Source of the DNA: Balneolaceae bacterium ANBcel3
GTDB lineage: Bacteria > Bacteroidota > Rhodothermia > Balneolales > Natronogracilivirgulaceae
Length of the DNA: 55,331 nucleotides
Direction of reading: 5' to 3'
Assembly: GCA_030012235.1 (NCBI GenBank)
Contig: JASCXY010000002.1
Location: forward strand, 1 to 55,331
A program made the position numbers and the translations under genes. Numbering within the stretch: position 1 is the first letter of the stretch; the number at the start of each line of letters is the position of its first letter. Of the stretch, positions 25,538 through 33,572 are shown in pieces. Below the pieces are notes generated by a model, which saw only the letters and a program-made list of their open reading frames with translations, had not been told where the DNA came from and made no database searches.

Positions 25538-26563
25538 CTATAATACAGGCCTGTAGCTGGTTACAGCTTTTCGGGCCATGTCAAGACCTTGATCATTTAT
25601 TTCAAGATGGAATGTAGCCCGGATCGTATTTCCCCCAAAAGGTACCATAGCAACCCCATGATCACTTAACCATTTTAGGGCTGAATCAACAGATCCTTTG
25701 ACAACTTCAAATATAACAATATTTGTTTCAACATGCTTTGGTTGAATAAAAAACGCGTCATTTTCAGCTACGGCTTCTGCCAGTAACGCTGCTCTGCGGT
25801 GGTCTTCTTTCAGCATGGGGAAATGATGGTCAACTGCATAGGATGCTGCAGAGGCCAGTAAACCGGCCTGTCTCATACCACCTCCCAGCACTTTTCTGTA
25901 ACGTCTGGCTTGTTCTATGGTTTTAGAGTCTGACAGAAGCATAGATCCAACCGGTGCTCCAAGCCCTTTGCTGAAACAAACAGAGATGGTGTCACAGAGC
26001 GCACCAAAAACGGGGAGCGGTATATCTGAGGCGATGGAGGCGTTCCAAATGCGTGCTCCATCTATGTGAACCGGAATGTTAACGGTTTGGGCAAGCGTAT
26101 AGATTTCCTGTATTTTATCCAAAGGATAGCACGTTCCGCCTCCCATATTGGCTGTATTTTCTACAGAAATGAGGCCGGTACGGGGCTCCCAGTCGTGGTC
26201 GCCGCGTATGGCTTTCAGAACCATGTCTGCATCCAACATCCCGCGAATTCCTTTTAAAGGATATAGCTGTACTCCGGAGATCATTGAACAAGCGGCGGTT
26301 TCAGCATGAAACAAATGTGCTTTTTCCTCAATTATCACTTCATCGCCCGGCTGGGTCAACACTTTTACGGCAAGCTGGTTTCCCATGGTTCCGCTTGGCA
26401 CAAACAATCCGCTTTCTTTTTCAAAAAGAGAAGCCACTTTTTCTTCTAGGGCGTTGACTTCCGGATCTTCTCTAAACATATCATCACCGACCGCACTGCA
26501 AGAGATGACCTTTCTCATTGCTTCTGTTGGGCGTGTTACCGTATCGCTTCGTAAATCAATCAT
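25538..26563 (-). CDS. ltaE: Low-specificity L-threonine aldolase (PLP)
   Basis: A 341-residue fold-type I PLP enzyme that splits L-threonine or allo-threonine to glycine and acetaldehyde. The N-terminus MIDLRSDTVTRPTEAMR and VGDDMFREDP are family hallmarks. The PLP lysine is in VCFSKGLGAPVGS, and HIDGARIWNA carries the cofactor-binding Asp. Length is normal. It lies 12 bp after lysA and 10 bp before the MFS gene. Related beta-eliminating aldolases could act on other beta-hydroxy amino acids, so substrate range is open. Confidence 0.9.
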   Translation of the reverse strand: MIDLRSDTVTRPTEAMRKVISCSAVGDDMFREDPEVNALEEKVASLFEKESGLFVPSGTMGNQLAVKVLTQPGDEVIIEEKAHLFHAETAACSMISGVQLYPLKGIRGMLDADMVLKAIRGDHDWEPRTGLISVENTANMGGGTCYPLDKIQEIYTLAQTVNIPVHIDGARIWNASIASDIPLPVFGALCDTISVCFSKGLGAPVGSMLLSDSKTIEQARRYRKVLGGGMRQAGLLASAASYAVDHHFPMLKEDHRRAALLAEAVAENDAFFIQPKHVETNIVIFEVVKGSVDSALKWLSDHGVAMVPFGGNTIRATFHLEINDQGLDMARKAVTSYRPVL

Positions 26564-26575
26564 ATGACACCTGGA

Positions 26576-27823
26576 CTACTCAGCCTGAAAACCGGTTTCT
26601 TTTAGAAATTCATCTACCGTTTCCATGGCAGATTTTCGTTTTCTTATCATTTTATGCCCTCCCTTTTCATCCAGCAGAACCTCTGCAGGAAGCGATCTCC
26701 TGTTATAACTGGAAGCCATTGTCATCCCATATGCACCAGCGTCCATTATGGCAAGATAATCTCCCGGATGTGTAACGGGCAATGTTCTGGAATGACCAAG
26801 AATATCCCCGCTTTCACAAATATTTCCAGCTATCTCATAGACGTTCGTTTTTTCAGATTCTGAGGACAGGTTAACAATATCATGGTATGCATCGTAGAGT
26901 GCCGGCCTTATGAGATGATTAAAGCCTGTATCGGTTCCAACGAAGATTTTAGAGCCTTGATCTTTTACCGTATTTACCTGAGTCAAAAGGACACCGGCAT
27001 GAGCTACCAGCCACCGCCCGGGCTCAAACAAGAACGTAATATCAGGCTTTACCTCAAGAAACTTTTTTAACTTTTCAGCAGCGAGCCGGGCAAAGTTCTC
27101 CATATCAAACTCTTTTTCGTCCGGTTTGTATGGAACAGGAATCCCTCCACCAAAATTAATTGTTTTAAGATCTTTGAATGAACGTGCGATATCCAAAAGA
27201 ACTTCTACTTCATGGAGCAGGTTTTCGGGTTTGGTTATTCCGCTGCCGATGTGAGCATGGACACCGGTAACAGCAACGTTGTTTTTATGTGCTATATGCA
27301 GTATTTCAGGGATACGATCCAGACGAATTCCAAATTTACTGTCTTTATTTCCCGTATCCACTTTGGCATGATGGCCATCACCTATATCCGGTTTAACACG
27401 AATGCTGCATTCTGATCCAGGGTAAGCTTCACAAAATGACTGAAATCGTCCGAGTGAACCAAAGTTAATCACGACTCCATTTTCTGCAGCCGCCTTCATT
27501 TCAGTATCGGTCATGTTATTTTCTGTATAGAAAACCTGACCGGGCTGAGTTCCTGTTTTCAGGCATACTAAAACCTCTTCAAAACTTACTGTGTCAAACC
27601 CAAACCCCTCCTCTCTGATCATCCGGACTATGTGCGGGTTGTCATTGGCTTTGACCGCATAGAGCCACTGAACAGAAACACCTGTATCTGAAAACAAATT
27701 TTTGAGTTTTCGGCATCGGTGGCGAATGGACGGTTCATTATAAAGATACGTGGGTGTACCGTATTCTTGAGCAACTTCCAGCAGCTTTGGACGAAGGGCA
27801 GATATTGAAGGTTTGTCTTGCAC
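26576..27823 (-). CDS. lysA: Diaminopimelate decarboxylase LysA
   Basis: The last step of lysine synthesis: meso-diaminopimelate to L-lysine and CO2. In this 415-residue fold-type III enzyme the PLP lysine is K58 (YAVKANDNP), followed by VHAHIGSG, the glycine-rich NFGGGIPVPY and FEPGRWLVAHAG. The partner-subunit active-site motif is CESGDILG. DTGFNHLIRPALYDAYH is typical of LysA and argues against arginine or ornithine decarboxylase relatives. It is the promoter-proximal gene of lysA-ltaE-MFS-hydrolase-like, and is divergent from the penicillin-acylase gene across 68 bp. Confidence 0.93.
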   Translation of the reverse strand: MQDKPSISALRPKLLEVAQEYGTPTYLYNEPSIRHRCRKLKNLFSDTGVSVQWLYAVKANDNPHIVRMIREEGFGFDTVSFEEVLVCLKTGTQPGQVFYTENNMTDTEMKAAAENGVVINFGSLGRFQSFCEAYPGSECSIRVKPDIGDGHHAKVDTGNKDSKFGIRLDRIPEILHIAHKNNVAVTGVHAHIGSGITKPENLLHEVEVLLDIARSFKDLKTINFGGGIPVPYKPDEKEFDMENFARLAAEKLKKFLEVKPDITFLFEPGRWLVAHAGVLLTQVNTVKDQGSKIFVGTDTGFNHLIRPALYDAYHDIVNLSSESEKTNVYEIAGNICESGDILGHSRTLPVTHPGDYLAIMDAGAYGMTMASSYNRRSLPAEVLLDEKGGHKMIRKRKSAMETVDEFLKETGFQAE

Positions 27824-27891
27824 GCTTGAGTAAAAGAATTTGTAATTTAGGATATTAAAAGAGCACCAAACTTACCTATATTTTTTGTTTC

Positions 27892-30270
27892 ATGAAATTT
27901 GCGGTTAAAATCTTTTTTATTTTTTTTCTGCTTCTTATTGGTTTTGTCTACATATCACATTATCTGACGATAAGGGTTTTGGTACCGGATTCTTCGGCTG
28001 ATATCAAGTTAGAGGAACTTCGAAATACGGTTCATGTAGCATGGGATGATTTTGGTGTCCCTACGATTCGGTCTCAAGATGAACTGGACATGTACACCGT
28101 ATTAGGCTATTTACACTCAAGAGATCGATTATGGCAAATGACGCTTCAGCAATACAGATTGCTTGGACTGCATTCTCTCCATATAGACCCTGCCTTGGCA
28201 GCCAAAGATCGTTTTTACATCTCGATGGGGTTTTCAGACCGGGCCCAAAAAATGTATCATTCATTGGATGTATCTGACCAGAGGATAATTAATGCGTATG
28301 TCAATGGGATAAACAGGTTTTTGATGGACCATAAAAAAAAGCTGCCTATCGAGTTTACTCTTTCCGATGCAAAACCTGTTTTATGGGAGCCCTGGCATAT
28401 AACCGGGTTATACTTACTCTGGAAGTGGGATCAAAACGAAGCATTTTGGTCCAAGTTATCCTTGCTTCCCGTGCTTCAGCAGAATGACCCTCAATTGATG
28501 GAAGCCTTATTGGGTATACAGGATCTGCCGGATACAGAGGAACGTTATATTTTTGAAAAATCCAATCAGGTATTACTTGAATTACTTGATCGGTTTGATA
28601 CGTTTTCTACGGTGGGAAGGCCTTCTTCAGCGCCCTATTCGAATTCAGGTATGGCTATTCCCGGCACAACGTCCTCTGATCTGCCCATGCTTTTTATCAA
28701 TCTTGGCACTCCGATGAAGCAATACGATCTCTACTATGAGATCCTTTATGATAACGGAAGCCAAACAACAGGAGGTTTTACTATCCCAGGCATTCCTGTT
28801 TTTTTTCATGGGAAGAACCCTTCAATAGCCTGGTCGGTTTCTCCCCTGCCTGGTAACGATGGAGCTTTTTTTACAGGATCTTTATTCAAAGAAGAGACGG
28901 AAGGGCCGTTTAACTGGAAAACCAATGTTAATCTTTACGATCAACTTTCTGATCACATTGCCCCAAGCAGATATATTTTATCATCAAAAGACGGGTCAGA
29001 GTCCTTTTTTGTATCGTTTACTTCTCATGACAGGCCTCTGGTTGCGTACTCTGAAAAAGACAATGTTTACATCGCTTATGAGTGGGAGCCAGATTCCGCT
29101 GCTTTGGAAATCAGTTCGATGCTATCATTGCACAAGGCAACGGAAAATGAAAACTGGACTACTGTCGCCGATTCCTTTAGGGGGCAGCCTCTGCAAATTT
29201 TATACACGGGGAAAAGCGGTGATGCCGGAATTGTAACGGGCGGAAGCGTAGTGAACACGACCAAAGACATTCAAGTATCCTTTTTGCACTCTGATCCGAC
29301 AAATCGTATCCCAGTTAAAAACAAGTATCCTTCCATATCAAGAACCTCCGGAAGTCCTGTTTTTTTGTATGAATCACGTACGGGTAATAACGATATTTTT
29401 CAAAAACCCTGGAATCGTAACAGGCGTTTAAACATGCTCGTATATAATGCCTCAGAAGATCAATACGGTGTTTATGCTTCTAAAGAGTGGACAAATGACA
29501 CACATTCTGTTTTTGCTTCAGATATCGTTCCTAAACTATCTCAAATCATCAGCCGAAATCCGTCTGAGCTTTCCAGCGAATATGCCCTTCCCTATTTTTT
29601 AAACTGGAACTACACGTATTCTGAACAAGAGACGGCTGCATCTCTGTTTGAGTTATTTCTTCATAAGGCTTCAAGAAATTTATATAAAAACCTGCTTAGT
29701 GAAAAAGAATGGGGCCACCTGCTCTATTCTTCACAAATTCCTTATGGTGCCGTCTACCGATTAATTGATACGCCACTTTGGCCTGATTTCTTTGAAAGTT
29801 CAAAATCAGAGTGGATTACCAGGAGTATGGATGAAGCCGTTCAATATTTAATGGAGCATGTCAGTGAAGAGCCCCATGACTGGCAATGGGGATTGGTGGT
29901 AGAAGGTGATTTTTCATCCGCCATCTTTCCGGAAACTACCAAAATCAGTTATCCTGCACGACTTGCCGAGCGTTTTCTGTTCCAAAAGAGATCAGAAACG
30001 GTGAAAGGTGCGCCTCATACGTTATTTAATGCATTTTATACCATTAGCGAAGATCCTCAATTAATCACGACAAGTGGAACGACGGCTGGTTTTATAGGTG
30101 TTTTTGGCGATGAGCCTGGGTTTTATTCCCTTTTGAGTTCGGGACAATCAGGAAACTTTTTCTCCGATCTCTATGATAACCAATTCTTGCTTTGGCAACA
30201 GGGAGAAATGAGGTTTAAACATTTGGATGCAGCGTCTGTGCCAGAGGAACAACTGTTTTTGCCACGTTAA
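27892..30270 (+). CDS. Penicillin acylase family (Ntn-hydrolase) protein
   Basis: A 792-residue member of peptidase family S45, which includes penicillin, cephalosporin and acyl-homoserine-lactone acylases. An N-terminal hydrophobic segment (IFFIFFLLLIGFVYI) directs it to the envelope. The alpha-chain motif is LGYLHSRDRLWQM, near residue 82. The probable autoproteolysis site and N-terminal nucleophile of the beta chain is S250 (YSNSGMAI). KNPSIAW further on supplies the family's oxyanion Asn region. The residue before the Ser is Tyr rather than the usual Gly, so processing should be checked. The natural substrate is unknown. Confidence 0.82.
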   Translation: MKFAVKIFFIFFLLLIGFVYISHYLTIRVLVPDSSADIKLEELRNTVHVAWDDFGVPTIRSQDELDMYTVLGYLHSRDRLWQMTLQQYRLLGLHSLHIDPALAAKDRFYISMGFSDRAQKMYHSLDVSDQRIINAYVNGINRFLMDHKKKLPIEFTLSDAKPVLWEPWHITGLYLLWKWDQNEAFWSKLSLLPVLQQNDPQLMEALLGIQDLPDTEERYIFEKSNQVLLELLDRFDTFSTVGRPSSAPYSNSGMAIPGTTSSDLPMLFINLGTPMKQYDLYYEILYDNGSQTTGGFTIPGIPVFFHGKNPSIAWSVSPLPGNDGAFFTGSLFKEETEGPFNWKTNVNLYDQLSDHIAPSRYILSSKDGSESFFVSFTSHDRPLVAYSEKDNVYIAYEWEPDSAALEISSMLSLHKATENENWTTVADSFRGQPLQILYTGKSGDAGIVTGGSVVNTTKDIQVSFLHSDPTNRIPVKNKYPSISRTSGSPVFLYESRTGNNDIFQKPWNRNRRLNMLVYNASEDQYGVYASKEWTNDTHSVFASDIVPKLSQIISRNPSELSSEYALPYFLNWNYTYSEQETAASLFELFLHKASRNLYKNLLSEKEWGHLLYSSQIPYGAVYRLIDTPLWPDFFESSKSEWITRSMDEAVQYLMEHVSEEPHDWQWGLVVEGDFSSAIFPETTKISYPARLAERFLFQKRSETVKGAPHTLFNAFYTISEDPQLITTSGTTAGFIGVFGDEPGFYSLLSSGQSGNFFSDLYDNQFLLWQQGEMRFKHLDAASVPEEQLFLPR

Positions 30271-30326
30271 TACATACTGGAATTTTAAAAAAAACAAATC
30301 CATATCCCTGTAAGCTATATGTACGT

Positions 30327-31043
30327 ATGAAATCATGGGAAGAGCTTTATGATCGAAATTACAGTCCGTATTCGGGCAAGAAAGAAGCATGTCTTGTACG
30401 CGGAGAATCAGGTATAATATATCCGGGCGTTCGTGTTGAAAATGTGTCGTTTCCACTTACAATACACGCTGTTCAGGCGGCGCTTTTTATGTGCATCAGC
30501 CAGGGAGATCAGCCGGAATCCGCTTTTATTCCAGAACAGGCCTATTGTAATGACACGATGCCATTCTGGAAAAAATCCTGTAATCTTGCTTTTAAAGAAT
30601 TATCTCAACCCTCTGAATGTGAAGGTATCTGGTTTCTTCCGAAACAGATGTCCATCGAACCAGACTTTAAAAAGCTTGAGGAGATTTCTAAAAAAGCACT
30701 TGTTCCGGAATCCAGTTTTCCTGTCGCTGCCGTAATAACGTCTGATATCGGTATGATTGATGGGGTTAATATCGAAGTCACTGATTGGCAGAAAGGCCTG
30801 TGTGCGGAACGTGTGGCTATTGCCAGTGGCATTAGTCTGGGTACCCGTCTTTTTAAAAAAATATATATCATTGCTCCTAAAAGTGACTATGTCAGTCCAT
30901 GTGGTGCATGTCGGCAGGTACTTTCAGAACACATGGCCGATGGTAAAGCAATCTTCATGGAAAACCCCTCCGAGTCCCATACTCTGATAGTTAGGGAGTT
31001 GCTTCCCTATCATTTCAGTGCCCATCAACTGAGAAATAAATAA
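30327..31043 (+). CDS. Tandem cytidine-deaminase-fold protein, C-terminal domain catalytic
   Basis: A 238-residue protein made of two CDA-like halves. The C-terminal half has the complete zinc site: C159-A-E161 (GLCAERVAI) and P-C192-G-A-C195. It should deaminate cytidine or deoxycytidine. The N-terminal half (residues ~1-105) keeps the fold signature: YSPYS, then IYPGVRVENVSFPLT. The C-A-E motif has become H47-A48-V49, and no PCxxC is present, so it is non-catalytic. E. coli Cdd has the reverse order, with the catalytic domain first. Fifteen bases separate it from the next gene on the same strand. Confidence 0.8.
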   Translation: MKSWEELYDRNYSPYSGKKEACLVRGESGIIYPGVRVENVSFPLTIHAVQAALFMCISQGDQPESAFIPEQAYCNDTMPFWKKSCNLAFKELSQPSECEGIWFLPKQMSIEPDFKKLEEISKKALVPESSFPVAAVITSDIGMIDGVNIEVTDWQKGLCAERVAIASGISLGTRLFKKIYIIAPKSDYVSPCGACRQVLSEHMADGKAIFMENPSESHTLIVRELLPYHFSAHQLRNK

Positions 31044-31058
31044 TTTGCTAATTGTCCA

Positions 31059-31664
31059 ATGAACTATCTGATACTTATCGATGCGGTTTCAGGAGGAGAT
31101 GTTGTTTTTTTGAAGTCCCTTGCCACCGCTATAGGAAGACACAAAAAGAGTCGGGGAATTATTCTTCATTCGGATAACCTTCTTTCAGGGTTGTCATCCG
31201 AAGCAGATCCTTCGGACTCTCAGTTTGTGGACAGATCCATTCGGGAGTTGAATAAAAAGCTGGTTGCTTTATTTGCAGATTACGGAATACCTGTCATTGG
31301 TATGCATGGGTATCAAAAAAGCATTATTCAGATAGATGCCAGCGAAATAAGGTTTGAAAAAGCCTGGTTTGATGCGATTCCATCTGGTGTTTCACTGGTT
31401 TTATCGAATTTGGTTTTAGATACCTCTACTTCAAATAGAACGACTTTACCACAGGGAGTCCTTGCTGATTCCATTGTGTCTGCTTTTGGTTTGAAACAAC
31501 TTATAACCCTTTGCCGAGGTCTTTCTTCAGCTGAAAAAAGCAAAAAAGGCTTGATGAATGGCTATATCCTGCCCGGGGAAACAGAACCTTTAAATACGAA
31601 CGTCTACGTTCTGGATGAAGAAGATTTATTAAAAGGCAGAATGGATGAAATATTATCAATTTGA
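31059..31664 (+). CDS. Unknown 201-residue protein, possibly amino-acid-kinase-like
   Basis: I do not recognise this protein with confidence. It has an early hydrophobic strand (NYLILIDAVSGGDVVFL), a basic helix (AIGRHKKSRG), a segment DYGIPVIGMHGYQ, and then TLPQGVLADSIVSAFGLKQLITLCRG. The last piece resembles the D-x2-A-x3-A...L-x-LT region of acetylglutamate and related amino-acid kinases. The glycine-rich phosphate loops of that family are weak, so activity is doubtful. There is no signal peptide. It follows the deaminase by 15 bp, which suggests co-transcription. Confidence 0.6.
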   Translation: MNYLILIDAVSGGDVVFLKSLATAIGRHKKSRGIILHSDNLLSGLSSEADPSDSQFVDRSIRELNKKLVALFADYGIPVIGMHGYQKSIIQIDASEIRFEKAWFDAIPSGVSLVLSNLVLDTSTSNRTTLPQGVLADSIVSAFGLKQLITLCRGLSSAEKSKKGLMNGYILPGETEPLNTNVYVLDEEDLLKGRMDEILSI

Positions 31665-31748
31665 TAGCCGTATATGGTCAATATTCAGATAAATATCCAA
31701 ATATTCGTAAAAAAAGTGCCTTTTTAAGCAAATTTAAAGAATTATTGC

Positions 31749-31772
31749 TTGACATCATGGATGGCTTATAAT
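31749..31772 (+). promoter_or_regulatory. TTGACA and TATAAT hexamers with 12-bp spacing
   Basis: Upstream of the Hc1-like gene a perfect TTGACA (31749-31754) is followed by a perfect TATAAT (31767-31772). The spacer is 12 bp, too short for ordinary sigma-70 recognition. TATAAT could serve alone as a -10 element, about 70 bp before the start codon. The call is weak, because Bacteroidota-type promoters use a different consensus. Confidence 0.25.
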
Positions 31773-31843
31773 TAGCTTCCGAGAAATGAAGGCATAATGT
31801 CTTCCAGAATTAAGTCAATCAATGATAAATAACGGAGTAATTC

Positions 31844-32020
31844 ATGAACAGATTCAGCGAAATCAAAGCTTTGGTGGATGAATTAGAGGTGGATATGGAA
31901 AAATTTTACAGCAAGAACAACAAAACGGCTGGTACACGTGCTCGTAAAACACTCCAGGATCTTAAAAAACTGTCTCAGGAAGTCCGCATCGATATTCAAG
32001 ACAAAAAGAAAGAAGACTAA
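31844..32020 (+). CDS. Histone-H1-like (Hc1-type) nucleoid protein
   Basis: A 58-residue, lysine-rich helical protein. The sequence MNRFSEIKALVDELEVDM followed by KFYSKNNKTAGTRARKTL matches the short Hc1/H1-like proteins widespread in Bacteroidota, which are thought to bind and compact DNA. An in-frame TAA stands two codons before the ATG, and GGAG lies about 9 bp upstream, so this start is well fixed. It has its own 179-bp upstream gap and is followed by a clear terminator, suggesting a separate transcript. Confidence 0.85.
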   Translation: MNRFSEIKALVDELEVDMEKFYSKNNKTAGTRARKTLQDLKKLSQEVRIDIQDKKKED

Positions 32021-32040
32021 TTTATTTCTTCCGACTTTGG

Positions 32041-32077
32041 AAAAAAGCCAATCCGATATTATCGGTTTGGCTTTTTT
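32041..32077 (+). terminator. Rho-independent terminator after the Hc1-like gene
   Basis: A 17-bp stem with a single mismatch (left arm 32041-32057, right arm 32061-32077) and a 3-base loop. The core reads GCCAATCCGAT / ATCGGTTTGGC, with an A-run on the left and a T-run on the right. It ends the Hc1-like transcript. Because both arms carry the A/T runs, it can also serve the M42 gene that converges from the other strand (stop at 32108). Confidence 0.88.
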
Positions 32078-32107
32078 CTTTTGTACCCTCTTTTTATAGC
32101 CTGCTCA

Positions 32108-33178
32108 TTACATTTCTCCAGCACTAAACCGCTGATCCGGTTTTAGAGAAAGGACACATTCTGTGAAAAGATCCGTCAACATCTCGACGTCACTCAAAGA
32201 AGCCAACTCTACCGGGCTGTGCATATATCGCAAAGGCAGTGAAACCAGTCCGCTGGGAATCCCCTGCTTTTGATGGAAAATACTGTCCGTGTCGGTTCCC
32301 GTTCTGGAGCCTGCGGCTTCATGCTGCAAAGGCATATTCATCTGTTCTGCTACTTCTCTGACGTGCTGTTGCACCAACGGATGATTGGATCCGCCATGGC
32401 ATACTACCGGACCTTTTCCAAGAAGGATAAAACCGTGTTCTTTCGGATCAATTCCCGGCGAATCTGTGGCATGGGTTACATCTGTGACAAGAGCAACGTC
32501 AGGAGTGTGTCTGAAAGCCATCATTTTAGCCCCGAAGCCCCCTATTTCTTCCTGTACGGCGTTTAATGCAATCACATTGACACCCAGTCTGCTTTTTTGA
32601 TTCCACAGTTTCTGAAGCGTTTTTGCAATAATATAGCTACCCAGGCGATTATCCAGAGCACGGCCGGTTATAATTTCGTCCGAAATAAACTCGTGCTGCT
32701 CAGAAAAGACCACTGGATCTCCCAACTGAACCATTTGTAACGCCTCTTCTTTGTTCTCAGCTCCAATATCAATGAAGATATCTTTCCACTTGGGTAGTTT
32801 GCCGTTTTTTTCTTTTAGGTGAATAGCGGTTGAACCGGTAACACCACTTACAGTTCCTTTTTGCGTTAAGATGTGTACCTTTCGTCCCTGGGCGATGGCC
32901 GAGTCACTTCCCCCGATTTTTTGAACATAAATAAAGCCTTTTTCATCGATGTAATGAATGATCATACCAATTTCATCACAATGCGCTTCCAGCATTACGG
33001 TACAAGCGGAAGAATTCGTCTGGATATGAGCGGAAGCGGACCCATAAGCATCCATTTGAACGACATCAGCGTATGATGATGTAAATGATGTCCATACATT
33101 TTGTCCTGCTTTTTCAAAACCGGACGGGCTTGCTGTGCTTAAAAGTTCTTCAAGAAAGATCCTTGAATCGGAGTTCAT
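32108..33178 (-). CDS. M42-family metallo-aminopeptidase
   Basis: A 356-residue cytosolic dinuclear-metal aminopeptidase of the glutamyl/tetrahedral (TET) aminopeptidase family. The metal and catalytic motifs are EAHCDEIGMI near residue 65, GRALDNRLGSY, QEEIGGFGA and VTDVTHATD, and the last ligand His is in HSPVELASLSD. Such proteins form dodecameric complexes and trim peptides. The ATG has an A-rich leader containing a hairpin (33204-33235). It converges with the Hc1-like gene. Confidence 0.9.
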   Translation of the reverse strand: MNSDSRIFLEELLSTASPSGFEKAGQNVWTSFTSSYADVVQMDAYGSASAHIQTNSSACTVMLEAHCDEIGMIIHYIDEKGFIYVQKIGGSDSAIAQGRKVHILTQKGTVSGVTGSTAIHLKEKNGKLPKWKDIFIDIGAENKEEALQMVQLGDPVVFSEQHEFISDEIITGRALDNRLGSYIIAKTLQKLWNQKSRLGVNVIALNAVQEEIGGFGAKMMAFRHTPDVALVTDVTHATDSPGIDPKEHGFILLGKGPVVCHGGSNHPLVQQHVREVAEQMNMPLQHEAAGSRTGTDTDSIFHQKQGIPSGLVSLPLRYMHSPVELASLSDVEMLTDLFTECVLSLKPDQRFSAGEM

Positions 33179-33572
33179 AGTGTTCGTTTTTTAATGAATT
33201 TTTAACGAGAAGTTTTACTGTAAAAGCTCCTCGTTGAAGATGGTTGTTTTGAAATGTATTCATATACATCTCATGAATGGCAAAATAAGACGGGTAGATA
33301 TGTAATAAAAATGAATCGCTTATTTAGGGGAATCAAAGCAGAAAAACCTTAAAAGGTTTCTTCTTCACAGCATATCAATAAAAGAGAGAGCGTATATGGT
33401 CAACAGTATCCCTCGTATATTTTATACAGCCTATTTTTTGATAATTTATCATAAAAAAGCGAATTATGGCTCCCGGATGGTTAAAACCAGTGAAAGAAGA
33501 AAATTCCTTTACAATTCAAAGGATATCATATGCAGAAGAAGTATATTTGACACTGAGACTCCAGCCTCATAA
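33179..33572. other. 394-bp intergenic region with two hairpins
   Basis: This is the only gap above 300 bp, between the divergent M42 and HD-domain genes. I see no tRNA, conserved ORF or mobile element. It holds an imperfect inverted repeat at 33204-33235 (arms AACGAG and CTCGTT, then a second AT stem), which lies in the M42 5' leader. A second hairpin is at 33341-33363 (AAACCTT-AA-AAGGTTT). The region is AT-rich and presumably contains the two divergent promoters, which I could not pinpoint. Confidence 0.5.

Noticed and set aside
27824-27891. A lysine riboswitch or other leader RNA before lysA
   Set aside because: The gap to the divergent gene is 68 bp, too short for a lysine riboswitch, and no matching core is seen.
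33341-33363. Hairpin AAACCTT-AA-AAGGTTT as a terminator
   Set aside because: No gene ends next to it on either strand, so it is reported only as part of the intergenic region.
31669-33405. A 13-base word (CGTATATGGTCAA) present in two gaps, near 31669 and 33391
   Set aside because: By rough count, about twenty identical 13-mer pairs are expected by chance in a window of this size, and nothing else flanking the copies is shared.
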